A stretch of DNA of 24,222 nt from a virus, in the IMG/VR virus record IMGVR_UViG_3300006736_000091, positions 1 through 24,222 of that record. One strand, written 5' to 3'. Of this stretch, positions 14,579-23,600 are shown in pieces (the first letter of the stretch is position 1; each line of letters starts with the position of its first letter). Below the pieces are notes generated by a model, which had not been told where the DNA came from, searched no databases, and was given only the letters and a program-made list of their open reading frames with translations. Made by a program: the position numbers and the translations under genes.

Positions 14579-14976
14579 GTATCCTGGAAGAAGGCTTATT
14601 CACGTATCTATCAACGCATACCGGTGTATCGGCGTTGGTTGATGAAAGGATATACCCGTATAAGCTACCACAGAATCCGACATTCCCGGCAATAAAGTAC
14701 CGGCAATTATCGAATACTGATTTCCGGTCCCATGGTGGATCGTCTGGCCTGAACCGGAAACGGATGGAACTGTTCTGTTACGCAGCAGAATACCTGGCCG
14801 CGAAACAACTGGCTGATGCTCTGAGGTTGGCTTTAAACAATTTCAGCGGTTCGATGGGTACGGTACAGACACCGGCGGTATTCAGACAGAATACTGATGA
14901 TGAATACGATGAAGAAGAAAAAGTTTATTTCGTGATAGTGGACTATTTTATATATCATGTTGAGGCGGTGAGCTAA
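14575..14976 (+). CDS. tail completion/terminator protein (DUF3168-like)
   Basis: This 133-residue protein starts with EEGLFTYLSTHTGVSALVDERIYP and has KLPQNPTFPAIKYRQ, the typical opening of DUF3168 tail terminator proteins. The central FCYAAEYLAAKQLADALRLAL helix and an ending VIVDYFIYHVE fit too. It caps the head-proximal end of the tail tube. The start overlaps the gp10-like stop (ATGA). Confidence 0.87.
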   Translation: MSILEEGLFTYLSTHTGVSALVDERIYPYKLPQNPTFPAIKYRQLSNTDFRSHGGSSGLNRKRMELFCYAAEYLAAKQLADALRLALNNFSGSMGTVQTPAVFRQNTDDEYDEEEKVYFVIVDYFIYHVEAVS

Positions 14977-15225
14977 ATGGCGGCTGAAGATGAACATATC
15001 AGTGTTGGAAGTTGGAAAGGGTTGCAGAATTATGAATGCACGTTATGTGGATTCGCTTCACTGGACAAATTAACGACTATCGGCCATATCAAGATGCAGC
15101 ATTATGGTAAACCCAGGCCAGTCATGAAACCAGAGTTGATGGTGTTGGAAGTAGTAGAGTTGGCGGCCCCAAAAAAAACAGTGAAAAAGAAGAAAAAAAC
15201 AAAGAAAGGACGGAATAAAAAATGA
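14977..15225 (+). CDS. C2H2 zinc-finger-like small protein with Lys-rich tail
   Basis: This 82-residue protein starts directly after the previous stop. Residues 19-42 fit a classic C2H2 finger. Y19 leads to C21 and C24 (CTLC), twelve residues follow, and then H37 and H42 (HIKMQH). This gives C-x2-C-x12-H-x4-H with hydrophobic residues between. After a linker (~46-63) the last ~17 residues are mostly Lys. Such a layout suggests zinc-stabilised binding of nucleic acid or protein. The place in the operon, between tail terminator and tail tube, suggests a virion or assembly role. I do not recognise a named family. Confidence 0.7.
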   Translation: MAAEDEHISVGSWKGLQNYECTLCGFASLDKLTTIGHIKMQHYGKPRPVMKPELMVLEVVELAAPKKTVKKKKKTKKGRNKK

Positions 15226-15569
15226 CTACAGCTTTGACTAAAACAACTGCACCGGATAGTTATGCTTCTGCAACCGTGGCTGTAACGGAGAACGCAGCCG
15301 ACACCGGATCACAGAATCATTATGTATCCACGGGGAAAGAGTTGATCATTTTCCGGAACTCAAACGCGACCACGGCCTATACGATAACGATCACTTCCCA
15401 AACTGATGATTATGGGCGCCTGGGCCACATTACCACGGAAGCAATAGGGTCCGGTATTATGAAGGTGTTCGGGCCGGTAAAAAACCCAGGTTGGCGTAAT
15501 TCATCCGGGAACGTACTCTGTGAAGCCAGTAACGCAAACGTTTTGATCAGCGTGATAACCGTACCATAA
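15222..15569 (+). CDS. small beta-rich virion protein
   Basis: This 115-residue protein has its start overlapping the zinc-finger gene stop (ATGA). It has strand-rich segments (GKELIIFRNSNATTAYTITITS, IMKVFGPVKNPGW, VLISVITVP). The pattern of a GKE-hydrophobic strand followed by RNSxAT and FGP..GW occurs in small structural proteins near the tail tube or capsid of siphoviruses. Tail or head decoration is likely. No membrane or signal segment is present. Confidence 0.6.
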   Translation: MTTALTKTTAPDSYASATVAVTENAADTGSQNHYVSTGKELIIFRNSNATTAYTITITSQTDDYGRLGHITTEAIGSGIMKVFGPVKNPGWRNSSGNVLCEASNANVLISVITVP

Positions 15570-15598
15570 GCAACAATTTATAGAAAGGAGTTATGGCC

Positions 15599-16033
15599 AT
15601 GAGTAACAGTGCAATTCATGCATTCGGTACCGCCTTAAAGATTGGTGATGGTGGCGGCCCCGAATCGTTTACAGCTATCGCGGAAGTGTTGGATATCACC
15701 GGTCCCGGGGTTAGTATGTCGAATCCCGAATCAACCAGCCATGATAATTCCAATGCATTCCGAACCTTCATGGGCGGGCTGCTGGATGGCGGGGAAATGA
15801 CCTGTGATATCAATTTCCTGCCGGCCAACGCCACGCATGATGAAAACACCGGTTTGATCAAAGACCAGAACGACAGAACGCTGCGCAACTTTGAGCTTCA
15901 GATGGTGGATGGCGGAAGCCATAAATGGAGTTTTGCGGCGTATGTGTCGGGCCTGGACTTCACCAGCCCGCTTGACGATCCCTATAGGGCTAGTCTGCGG
16001 CTCAAAATCAGCGGCAAACCGACGCTTTCATAG
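15599..16033 (+). CDS. major tail tube protein
   Basis: This 144-residue protein polymerises into the tail tube. The sequence has the TTP pattern: ALKIGDGGGPESFTAIAEVLDITGPGVS, then MSNPESTSHDNSNAFRTFMGGLLDGGEMTCDINF, and a C-terminal DDPYRASLRLKISGKPTL. An in-frame ATG at 15593 is only two bases after AAAGGAG. The ATG at 15599 has the proper eight-base spacing and is preferred. It stands before the chaperone pair, as in lambda-like tails. Confidence 0.9.
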   Translation: MSNSAIHAFGTALKIGDGGGPESFTAIAEVLDITGPGVSMSNPESTSHDNSNAFRTFMGGLLDGGEMTCDINFLPANATHDENTGLIKDQNDRTLRNFELQMVDGGSHKWSFAAYVSGLDFTSPLDDPYRASLRLKISGKPTLS

Positions 16034-16067
16034 CAGTTAGTGACACAATAAGAAGGGGGCGAAGCAA

Positions 16068-16421
16068 ATGGGCGAAGCAGTAAAAAGTATCCCGATCACG
16101 TTGGATAAAGATCGGGCAGTCAGATTATCAATGAACGCCTTGATCACCGCAGAGGCAAAGGTAATGGATATAACAGGCCGCGGTGATGGTATTATCGGCC
16201 TGATGTTGTCCGACACTTGCCCGCTGACGGTAGTGATAGCGCTACTTTGGGCGGGCCTTTTACATGAAGAACCGGATCTGGCTTTCAACAAAGTAGCTGA
16301 AATGGTGTCCCTGGATGAAATAAGTAGCGTAAAAACCGTGTTGAACCTGGCTATGGTAAAACATCTGGTCAGGGAGAAACCAGCAGACCCTTTACAGGAA
16401 AAGCCGGTAGTAGTCAATTAA
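16068..16421 (+). CDS. tail assembly chaperone, G-like product
   Basis: This 117-residue protein starts after AAGGGGG. It begins IPITLDKDRAVRLSMNALITAEA and has helices typical of tail assembly chaperones that bind the tape measure protein. Its last codons read LQEKPVVVN then TAA. A long frame shifted by -1 continues beyond the stop with chaperone-T-like sequence. This gene is therefore the short product of a G/GT frameshift pair. Confidence 0.85.
   Translation: MGEAVKSIPITLDKDRAVRLSMNALITAEAKVMDITGRGDGIIGLMLSDTCPLTVVIALLWAGLLHEEPDLAFNKVAEMVSLDEISSVKTVLNLAMVKHLVREKPADPLQEKPVVVN
16397..16403 (+). promoter_or_regulatory. candidate -1 ribosomal slippery site (G GAA AAG)
   Basis: In the zero frame the codons are CAG GAA AAG CCG, 16 bases before the TAA at 16419. 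Slipping back one base places the two tRNAs on GGA AAA. Lys re-pairs perfectly, and Glu makes one G-U pair. The site is close to the lambda G GGA AAG heptamer but not identical. It is the best candidate in the usable window (16328-16421). GCCGG (16403-16407) can pair with CTGGC (16423-16427) to form a possible downstream stem. Confidence 0.5.
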
Positions 16422-16762
16422 GCTGGCTGGAAATATGGAGTTATTGCCGATTTGATCTGGAACTGACAGAAAAAGATTTATGGCAACTGACTCCTATCGA
16501 AATCGATGCGCTGACATCGAGACATATTGACCGGAAACGGTATGAAGAACTGAAGAACGGTATTCTGGCCAGCTACCTGGCCGCTATATCGCAGATGTTC
16601 GCTAAACGGCCGAAACATTGTAAACCGACTGATTTTGTGTTCAGCGGCGGGAAAGTGAATGATGTAGAAGCAGATCCGGAGAAGAAAGCGAAAAGCCTCT
16701 GGAGTAAGATCGAAACCATTAATATGCTGATGGGTGGTGAAGATAAACGGGTACCCGGGTAG
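16403..16762 (+). CDS. T-part of the frameshifted tail assembly chaperone (GT-like)
   Basis: This frame is open from 16328 to TAG 16760-16762. It lies in the -1 frame relative to the G-like gene and has no start codon near its beginning. It reads LSWLEIWSYCRFDLELT, then DLWQLTPIEIDALT, HIDRKRYEELKNGILASYLAAI and a tail ending DKRVPG. With a slip at 16397-16403 the full product has 112 G residues plus 119 T residues, 231 in total. This is how lambda makes gpGT, which loads tube protein onto the tape measure. Location directly before the tape measure gene fits. The 300-bp span would otherwise be empty. Confidence 0.82.
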   Translation, partial: AGSSQLSWLEIWSYCRFDLELTEKDLWQLTPIEIDALTSRHIDRKRYEELKNGILASYLAAISQMFAKRPKHCKPTDFVFSGGKVNDVEADPEKKAKSLWSKIETINMLMGGEDKRVPG

Positions 16763-18837
16763 GTAGTTTCTTTATTGATTTAACCGGGAAAAGTGGATCC
16801 CTGAAAGCTGTTCTGAGGGATACTAACCGGTCTGTCAGCCGGCTAACAAAAGGTATCGGCGGTCTGACCAGGAACATGCTATCATTCGGTGGCGCCATCC
16901 TGGGTGTTCAAGGTTTAACGGTTGCGTTCGGCAGTCTGAAAAACAGTATCATTTCAACCAATGCCCAGCTCGAGAAATCAACACTTCAATTTGAAACGCT
17001 GTTCCGCGATTTCGGTGAAGCTGAAAAACAGGTGAAAGGGTTATTTGAAACAGCAGCCAGAACACCATTCAAGGTGGGACCGCTGATCGAAGCATCGAGG
17101 TTATTGACTCTGTTCATCCCACAAGCCGGTAGGACAGAGAAGATGTTGACGCTGGTAGGCGATGCTGCGGCCGCTGCCGGCCAGGATGTATCAAGCGTTG
17201 CCATGTGGTTTGGCCGGGCTTATAACGCAATGAAAAATGACCGGCCGGTGGGCCGCGCCATGATGCGGTTGATGCAGATGGGTATCGTCACCGCAGAAGC
17301 CCGAAATCAGATCGAGCAATTGACGAAAGTTCAAGGCGGTGGTGAAAAGAGCCTGGCCGTCCTGACGAACGAATTTGAACGGTTCGCCGGATCCATGGAA
17401 CGGATGTCAAAAACCTGGGACGGTCTGACCAGCACCATGCAGGATAATATAGCGCTCATATCAGCCGAAGGATTTGAACCACTATTTCTGGCGGCAAAAG
17501 GCAGTATCGGTGCCGTTATCGATCTTCTCAGAGAAAACCGGGATGAACTCGTTCAGTGGGGAAACGATGCAAGCAGCAGTATCCTAGAATTTGCTGAAGT
17601 TGCCGCTCTGGGGACGGCCATGACTCTTGATACCCTTGAACCGGTTATCAGTGGCATAAAAAGAACCGTTGGCACTATATGGGATGCCTATACCAAACTG
17701 CCGGCCTGGGCTAAACCACTCGGTATATTGGGCGCTGTTATGCTCGGCCCGAAGGGACTGGCGATACTTGCGGCCGTTGGTGGTGCTTCATCGGCAATAG
17801 GTAAACTCGTTGGCGAAATGGAATCAGAAGTTGCCAAACCGACGCAAAGAATGAAAACATTAGGTGAAGGATCAAGACGGTTCTTTGTACCGCGTCTGCC
17901 TGGACAATCGCCAGCAAATCCACCACCCGCAATAGCACTACCGGAACCGCAAAGTCTGACTGAACGTGTTCAAAGGATACTGGACCGGATCAGGGCAAAG
18001 GTAGCGGAACCGCGGCCCGCCGGCCCGGCACCAGGCGCCACCACTCCACCTGGACTTGATGATTTTATCGGAAAAACAAAACAATCCGTAAAACTTCAAG
18101 AAGCCCATGTCAAGGCACTGGAAGATTTAAGAACGGTTGCTGGTAAAATATACGAAAATACCAGGACACCACAAGAAGAATACAATGCCCGGATAGCCCA
18201 GGCTAATGAATTATTACGGCGCGGGTTACTTGATCAGGATACTTATGCCCGGGAAGTGAACAAAGCAGCGGAAGCACTCGAGAACGCCCAGAAAAAGATA
18301 GTCAGTTTACAAGACAAGATGGATGAACTGAAACAGGCTATGAAAGGCTGGGGCCGGGAAGTGGAAGATGTATTTGTTCAGGCATTCAAAACTGGAAAAT
18401 TCAGTTTCAGCGCCCTGGCTGATAGCGTGATTTCCGATCTGATCAGGATGGGTGTGCAAAAATCAATTACCGGTAAAGGCGGGCTACTCGGAAGCCTGTT
18501 CGGATTCAAGACTGGCGGTATCATAAAACACGGGTTGACTGCTTTTGCTCATGGGGGAATAGTAAACACTCCCCGGCTTTTCCCGATGGCTAACGGTGCC
18601 ACTGGTGTTGTAGGTGAAGCTGGTGCCGAGGCCGTGGTGCCGCTTCCGGACGGCAGATCGATCCCGGTAAGTATGCAAGGCGGCCAGGCGGCACCGATAA
18701 CATATAATATATTTGCATGGGATTCTGAATCATTAGCTAGTTTCGTCAGACGGAACGCCGGGGTATTCAATAACACGACTCAGGCCGGGATATCAGCGAA
18801 CAAACCGATCAGGCAAAGTATCAGGGGGGCAAGATAA
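16747..18837 (+). CDS. tape measure protein, start codon non-standard or uncertain
   Basis: This protein sets tail length and lines the tube. Starting at the first ATG (16876) it has 653 residues. The upstream in-frame stretch also looks real: FFIDLTGKSGSLKAVLRDTN followed by RSVSRLTKGIGG resembles the usual tape measure opening. From the TAA at 16744 to 16875 there is no ATG, GTG or TTG. GGTGGTGA (16733-16740) lies six bases before an ACG at 16747, which I give as a tentative start (696 aa). Internal parts are a TP901-type helical core with LETSTLQFETLF-like sequence, a central hydrophobic stretch (PAWAKPLGILGAVMLG), coiled coil (~440-510), and the C-terminal GVVGEAGAEAVVPLPDGR motif. At about 0.15 nm per residue the tail would be near 100 nm. 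Confidence 0.9.
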   Translation, partial: TGTRVGSFFIDLTGKSGSLKAVLRDTNRSVSRLTKGIGGLTRNMLSFGGAILGVQGLTVAFGSLKNSIISTNAQLEKSTLQFETLFRDFGEAEKQVKGLFETAARTPFKVGPLIEASRLLTLFIPQAGRTEKMLTLVGDAAAAAGQDVSSVAMWFGRAYNAMKNDRPVGRAMMRLMQMGIVTAEARNQIEQLTKVQGGGEKSLAVLTNEFERFAGSMERMSKTWDGLTSTMQDNIALISAEGFEPLFLAAKGSIGAVIDLLRENRDELVQWGNDASSSILEFAEVAALGTAMTLDTLEPVISGIKRTVGTIWDAYTKLPAWAKPLGILGAVMLGPKGLAILAAVGGASSAIGKLVGEMESEVAKPTQRMKTLGEGSRRFFVPRLPGQSPANPPPAIALPEPQSLTERVQRILDRIRAKVAEPRPAGPAPGATTPPGLDDFIGKTKQSVKLQEAHVKALEDLRTVAGKIYENTRTPQEEYNARIAQANELLRRGLLDQDTYAREVNKAAEALENAQKKIVSLQDKMDELKQAMKGWGREVEDVFVQAFKTGKFSFSALADSVISDLIRMGVQKSITGKGGLLGSLFGFKTGGIIKHGLTAFAHGGIVNTPRLFPMANGATGVVGEAGAEAVVPLPDGRSIPVSMQGGQAAPITYNIFAWDSESLASFVRRNAGVFNNTTQAGISANKPIRQSIRGAR

Positions 18838-19400
18838 TGGCAACGTGGCCGACGGCTTTAAGCCCGCAATATGTAACACCTTATCAGGTAGGCTCCCAGG
18901 ACGCTACCGTGATCGAGGATTTTGGCGGCCCTGAACAACGGTATTATCACGCTATCCGGATCGCAGGGACAGCAGAAGGTGGTACAGGTGATACTGATCT
19001 GGTTGACACGGGCGCTTTCGCTGGATACACATCAGCCGGGCTGCAGTTATGCCGGATATCGGTTATTGCCCAGGATTCTTATTACGCTATTTCCAGTAAA
19101 ACCGATGATGATAACCTGGTGATATCGCTTATCTATGGTGATGGCGGATTCACGAATACAGATCCATACCGAATAATGTTGATGAAACTTGGGTTCACAC
19201 TCCATTTCAACGCACTTTCAGCAGCCGAACACGCGGCAATGCGGGCCTGGTGGATGTTTCATGGGAAATTTGAAACTTTCACCTGGACTGATCGAATAGA
19301 GAATGAAGGTTATACTGTCAGGTTTAACGCTGAACCGACATTCCTATATAAAGAGCCTGGGATATTCGGCGCCACGGTAGAATTTATCGAGGTTATCTGA
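18837..19400 (+). CDS. minor tail protein (distal tail, gpM-like)
   Basis: This 187-residue protein directly follows the tape measure, sharing one base with its stop and preceded by AGGGGGG. The C-terminal half (LGFTLHFNALSAAEHAAMRAWWMF, then KFETFTWTDRIENEGYTVRF) has the pattern of gpM/distal-tail proteins: a short helix followed by FxWTD and beta strands. The N-terminal half (~25-105) contains a Gly/Asp-rich block not typical of lambda gpM. Assignment is by sequence style plus order before the L- and K-like genes. Confidence 0.72.
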   Translation: MATWPTALSPQYVTPYQVGSQDATVIEDFGGPEQRYYHAIRIAGTAEGGTGDTDLVDTGAFAGYTSAGLQLCRISVIAQDSYYAISSKTDDDNLVISLIYGDGGFTNTDPYRIMLMKLGFTLHFNALSAAEHAAMRAWWMFHGKFETFTWTDRIENEGYTVRFNAEPTFLYKEPGIFGATVEFIEVI

Positions 19401-20266
19401 TGGCCAAATCAATGGATGCGGCGGTGGTGACAGAAGTAGCGAAAGATGCCTTACAGCCGATTATGCTTCTCACTATGGCCCTTACAAACGGAACGAACTT
19501 ACGTTTCGCTTTACATCAGGCTGATATCGTTTTTGATGGAGATACATACGAAAAAACCGGCGGCGAGATCGGCGAGATATCAGAATCGTCTACCATGGAA
19601 ATAGGCGAATTGACAATAACATTACCGAATGTTACCAGGGTTTTTTCAGCCTATGTTGCAGCATTGAATCCAACAGAACTGAGGGGGGCTACATGCACAG
19701 TTATCAGGGTATTCGGTGGATTACTGGATGATGCCACCGCTTTTGAAGATATCTGGGAAGGTATACTTGATAGCTGGTCGCTGAACGGCCGGAAATTTGA
19801 ATGTGTTATAAAAGATTGGATCATGACGCTGTTCGATGAAATTCCCAATAGACGATGCGGCCGCGCCTGCCCGTGGAATTTTGGCGGCACCTATTGCACG
19901 CTTACAGCTAACGCCGGTGGTGGGGCAGGTCAATATGATCAACAGACAGCCCAAACGGCTGATGCGGGATCCACTAAAACCAGGCTAGTTGACGCAGCCA
20001 GGAATGAAGCTGATGATTATTGGCAATTTGGGCCAGTGACATTCACGACCGGAGATAATGCGGGATTGACTCGATATGCCGATACTTCTGATCAGGCAAG
20101 CACATATATTAATTTTGCAGTAGGGTTCCCATCCACGATATCGGCTGGTGATATTTATACCTGCAGCCAACGATGCGACCATACACCGAATACATGCCAT
20201 GATGTTTTTGACAATATGTTGAATTACGGGGGGAACCTCAGTGTACCGCGGAAAAGTTACAGATGA
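19400..20266 (+). CDS. minor tail protein, gpL-like with two Cys clusters
   Basis: This 288-residue protein starts with an N-terminal domain (LLTMALTNGTNLRFALHQADI, then GDTYEKTGGEIGEIS) typical of DUF2163/gpL-type tail-tip proteins. The C-terminal part has two cysteine clusters, C153/C157/C166 and C255/C259/C266, with NFGG after the first and YGGNLSVPRK at the end. In lambda gpL, cysteines of this domain hold an iron-sulfur cluster at the tail tip. Here one of the same type is plausible. The extra residues between the clusters (~170-250) are Gly/Asp/Thr-rich. Confidence 0.82.
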   Translation: MAKSMDAAVVTEVAKDALQPIMLLTMALTNGTNLRFALHQADIVFDGDTYEKTGGEIGEISESSTMEIGELTITLPNVTRVFSAYVAALNPTELRGATCTVIRVFGGLLDDATAFEDIWEGILDSWSLNGRKFECVIKDWIMTLFDEIPNRRCGRACPWNFGGTYCTLTANAGGGAGQYDQQTAQTADAGSTKTRLVDAARNEADDYWQFGPVTFTTGDNAGLTRYADTSDQASTYINFAVGFPSTISAGDIYTCSQRCDHTPNTCHDVFDNMLNYGGNLSVPRKSYR

Positions 20267-20663
20267 TAGTTTGATCGGGATTCCATACCATCCAGGCGGC
20301 CGGGATGTGTCCGGCCTGGACTGTATCGGGCTTCTATACATCACTTATGAAAAACTATTCAAAACCCATCTGCCAGAATATGATATCGAGGGAATGACCG
20401 ATAAGTGGTTCACCGATAAAATAACTTTTTGGGGCGATCTGGCTGTCCACTTCAATCTGTTCACCAAACCGAGTACCCGTGGCGATATCCTTATACTGAA
20501 AATACCCGGAGCGCCGAAACCGCATTTTGGTGTATGGCTCGATGAAAGCAACTATTTTTTACATATCCATGAAGGCATTTCTGTAACAAAAACACATTAT
20601 ACCAGACCATGGGACCGGTTTACTTTGACCGTGTTAAGACCGAAAGTGAAAACAGATGGGTGA
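20241..20663 (+). CDS. NlpC/P60 cell-wall peptidase, tail tip (gpK-like)
   Basis: This 140-residue protein is a cysteine peptidase that would open peptidoglycan during DNA entry. GIPYHPGGRDVSGLDCIGLL contains the catalytic C28, and H94 lies in PKPHFGVWLD, the NlpC/P60 order. H107 or H109 may be the third polar residue. DIEGMTDKWF and the RGDIL strand also fit. The start is a GTG at 20241 with GGGGGG upstream, inside the end of the L-like gene. Only the peptidase part of lambda gpK is present, with no N-terminal Mov34/JAB domain. The 3' end overlaps the next gene by 8 bp. Confidence 0.85.
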   Translation: MYRGKVTDDSLIGIPYHPGGRDVSGLDCIGLLYITYEKLFKTHLPEYDIEGMTDKWFTDKITFWGDLAVHFNLFTKPSTRGDILILKIPGAPKPHFGVWLDESNYFLHIHEGISVTKTHYTRPWDRFTLTVLRPKVKTDG

Positions 20664-23600
20664 AGATCTAAAAAAAGTTGGCGGTTATCTCATCACCGGG
20701 GCGCTGGTGTTCGTTGGTGCCGGTGGTGCTGCCGCTGGTTCTAAAGCGTGGCTTCTTGGTGGTGCTGCCGCGGGGTATTCGGCCTATTCCGGATACCAGG
20801 CTGAAAAGAAGATGGACGCTCTGAGGGCCAGTACCAGAAGCCCACAACAGCGATGGGGTCAACGGTTTAACCAGGCTAGTGAAGAAGTAGTCAAACCGAT
20901 CTGGCTGGGAAAAGGCAAAAGCTGGCCTAACATGACCTGGAACCGGGTATCCCCGGACGGCCAGACGATGGATGCTATCTATGAAATCGGTGAAGGTGAA
21001 GTCAACTCCATATCTGATGTCAGGGTTGACGGTAAAACATTGACCAGCCTTCCCGGGTGTACTTTTACCGCTTATCTTGGGACAAGTTCACAAACGCTCG
21101 ATAGCCGCGTCACCGGTGATACGGTAATAAATGCGGCAGAAGATACCACAGACTGGACCGGGACTTCATTATCACAGGCTACCAGGGCAAAACAAGGAGA
21201 ACATTCTGTTAGAGACACTATTGCAACGCCGGTAGCAACAACAGCCTACCAAACAAGGTATAGTTCTGTTCCTGATCTGGGTGCCCAAACAACGGCTAAA
21301 TTTTGGTTTTATTGTAACCGTGCAAACGGAGCATTCACTACTCCCAGATTTGAGATAGAAGATTCCGGCGGTAATATATCATATTGGGATTTGACTTTCT
21401 CGGCTAATACCTGGACTCAAATGACAATAACGCTCGATACTCCGGATGGTAATAACGGTAGCGATGCCAATCTATCTGATATCAGTTTTATCGGCACAAA
21501 CTTGATCGCCGCTGATACCACTACTTTTTCAGTTTGGATCGATTACGTCACCGCCCAGGGACCGGCAGTAGCTGTTACCGGGGGAATGCGGCATATTGCA
21601 TACCTGGCAGTAACGCTGACGCTATCAGACCAGATCAGCCAGGAACCAACAGTGACTTGTATTGTCCAGGGGATAGAATGCAAATATTGGAATGGTGCGG
21701 CCTGGGTGACTGATACCGGGTGGACACATAGCCAGAATCCGGCAAACCAGATCACCGAAATGTATCTAAGAGATAAAGAGATCGGCGGCGTCGGCCTGGC
21801 TGAAACGAAGTTGGATGGTGCCAGCTTTAAAGAATGTGCGGATTATTTTGACGGAGTAGTTGATGGTCAAGCCCGGTGGACTTATAACCGGCCACTCGAC
21901 GAACGCCGGCCGGCAGTTGATTGGATAGCCGATATTCTGGCAGTCTGTAAAGGTGTCATTATTCGCGGTGCTGACGGAAAACTGTATATGCGATGCGAAA
22001 AGACAGCGGCCAGCGATCAAACCTTTATTTTAAGCGACACAATCACCGAACAGAACAACATCAACCCCGGATCCTGGGGGATGCAGTCAAATCCACTAAG
22101 CGGCGAATACAACAGTATCAGAATCGGCTATATTTCTCCTTCACACGGGTACACGATTCAATATGTAGAAGATAATGACGATTCAGATATAGCCACAAAC
22201 GGTATGCGGCAACAGACCTATGATAAACCGGGAATCAACAGTTACAAGCAAGCAGCCCGGGATGCCTGGTTCACCCGGGAAGAAATGAAAAGCGCCGGTA
22301 GGCTCATTACCTGGTCCACCGGGATACTGGCGACAGCCCGGGAACCTTACGATAGGGTTAATATGACACACCTTGAACCGGGTTGGGAAGATTACCCGAT
22401 CAGGATATTGAATATTAGCCGGACCGGTGAACACATGTCGTTTCTGGGAAAACCTTATATATCTGATCTCCATGGAGATAATCCTGGTCAAAGTGAACCG
22501 ACGAGCTGGTCAAGCACTCTTCCGGATCCGCTTGACGAACCGCCAAACATAAACGATCTGACATTGACCGAAGATTCCAAACTATTAAAAGGATCCAGCA
22601 CATACATTCCGGTAATAGATCTCACCTGGAACGCACCAAACGGTTATTTTCTGCCATTGAAATATCATATTTGGGTTAAACCTTCTGGCGGTACTTATGA
22701 AATCGTGAACACGGTAACGAACCTATTCTATACAATTGATCTGAGGGCCACCACGGGAACAACGGAATATTTCGTAAAAATACAGCCATCCAATTATCAG
22801 GATATAGCGCCGCCGCTAACCGGTTGCCCGGAAGAAAGCATAGTTGTTGCCGGAAAGGATACGGCACCGGAAGATATTGTATTCGATTCCGGCACCAGCG
22901 CATTTGACCGTGAATTGCGGGTTGAATGGGCGCCGGTTTCAGATGGCGATCTGGCATTCTATGAAATCAGGGATGAAGATCAGAATTGGGGACTTGATAC
23001 CTACAATATCAGTGCTTCTAATGATATCATGGTACTGACATCTGATCTTGGCGGTCCACAGAGTATAGATGTTCCTGATGGCGATTACACACCGACGGCG
23101 CTGGCTACTGCACTCGAGGCGGCCATGAATGCTAACGCTACGCTTACCGGGACCGGTACAATAACATTTGTTGTCACCTGGGACACATCTACCCGGAAAT
23201 ACACGCTTGATGCCGGTGGCGGGCACACCATCGATTATACGAATGCTGGATCAGATGCCGGGGCTACGTTTGGGTTCACTGCGGATACCGTAGCTGCCCA
23301 AACTATAACTAGTGATACAAAAGTTGATTCTCATCGGGTATTCCAGGGAAAAGCGACAGAATACGTTGTCACCGATCCCCCGAGCGATACCACGGCATAC
23401 ACTTTTTACGGGAAAGCACAGGACACTTCAGATAATTGGTCAGATAATTCCGATTCGATCACGTTGACTAATACCGTACCGGCGAACGTGGCCGCGATCA
23501 GCACAGTGGCTTTATATCGAGCGGTAAACTTCTCATGGGCCAGGAACACTGAAAAAGATCTGGACGGCTACACGTACCGCACGAAAGTCACAGCCGGCGG

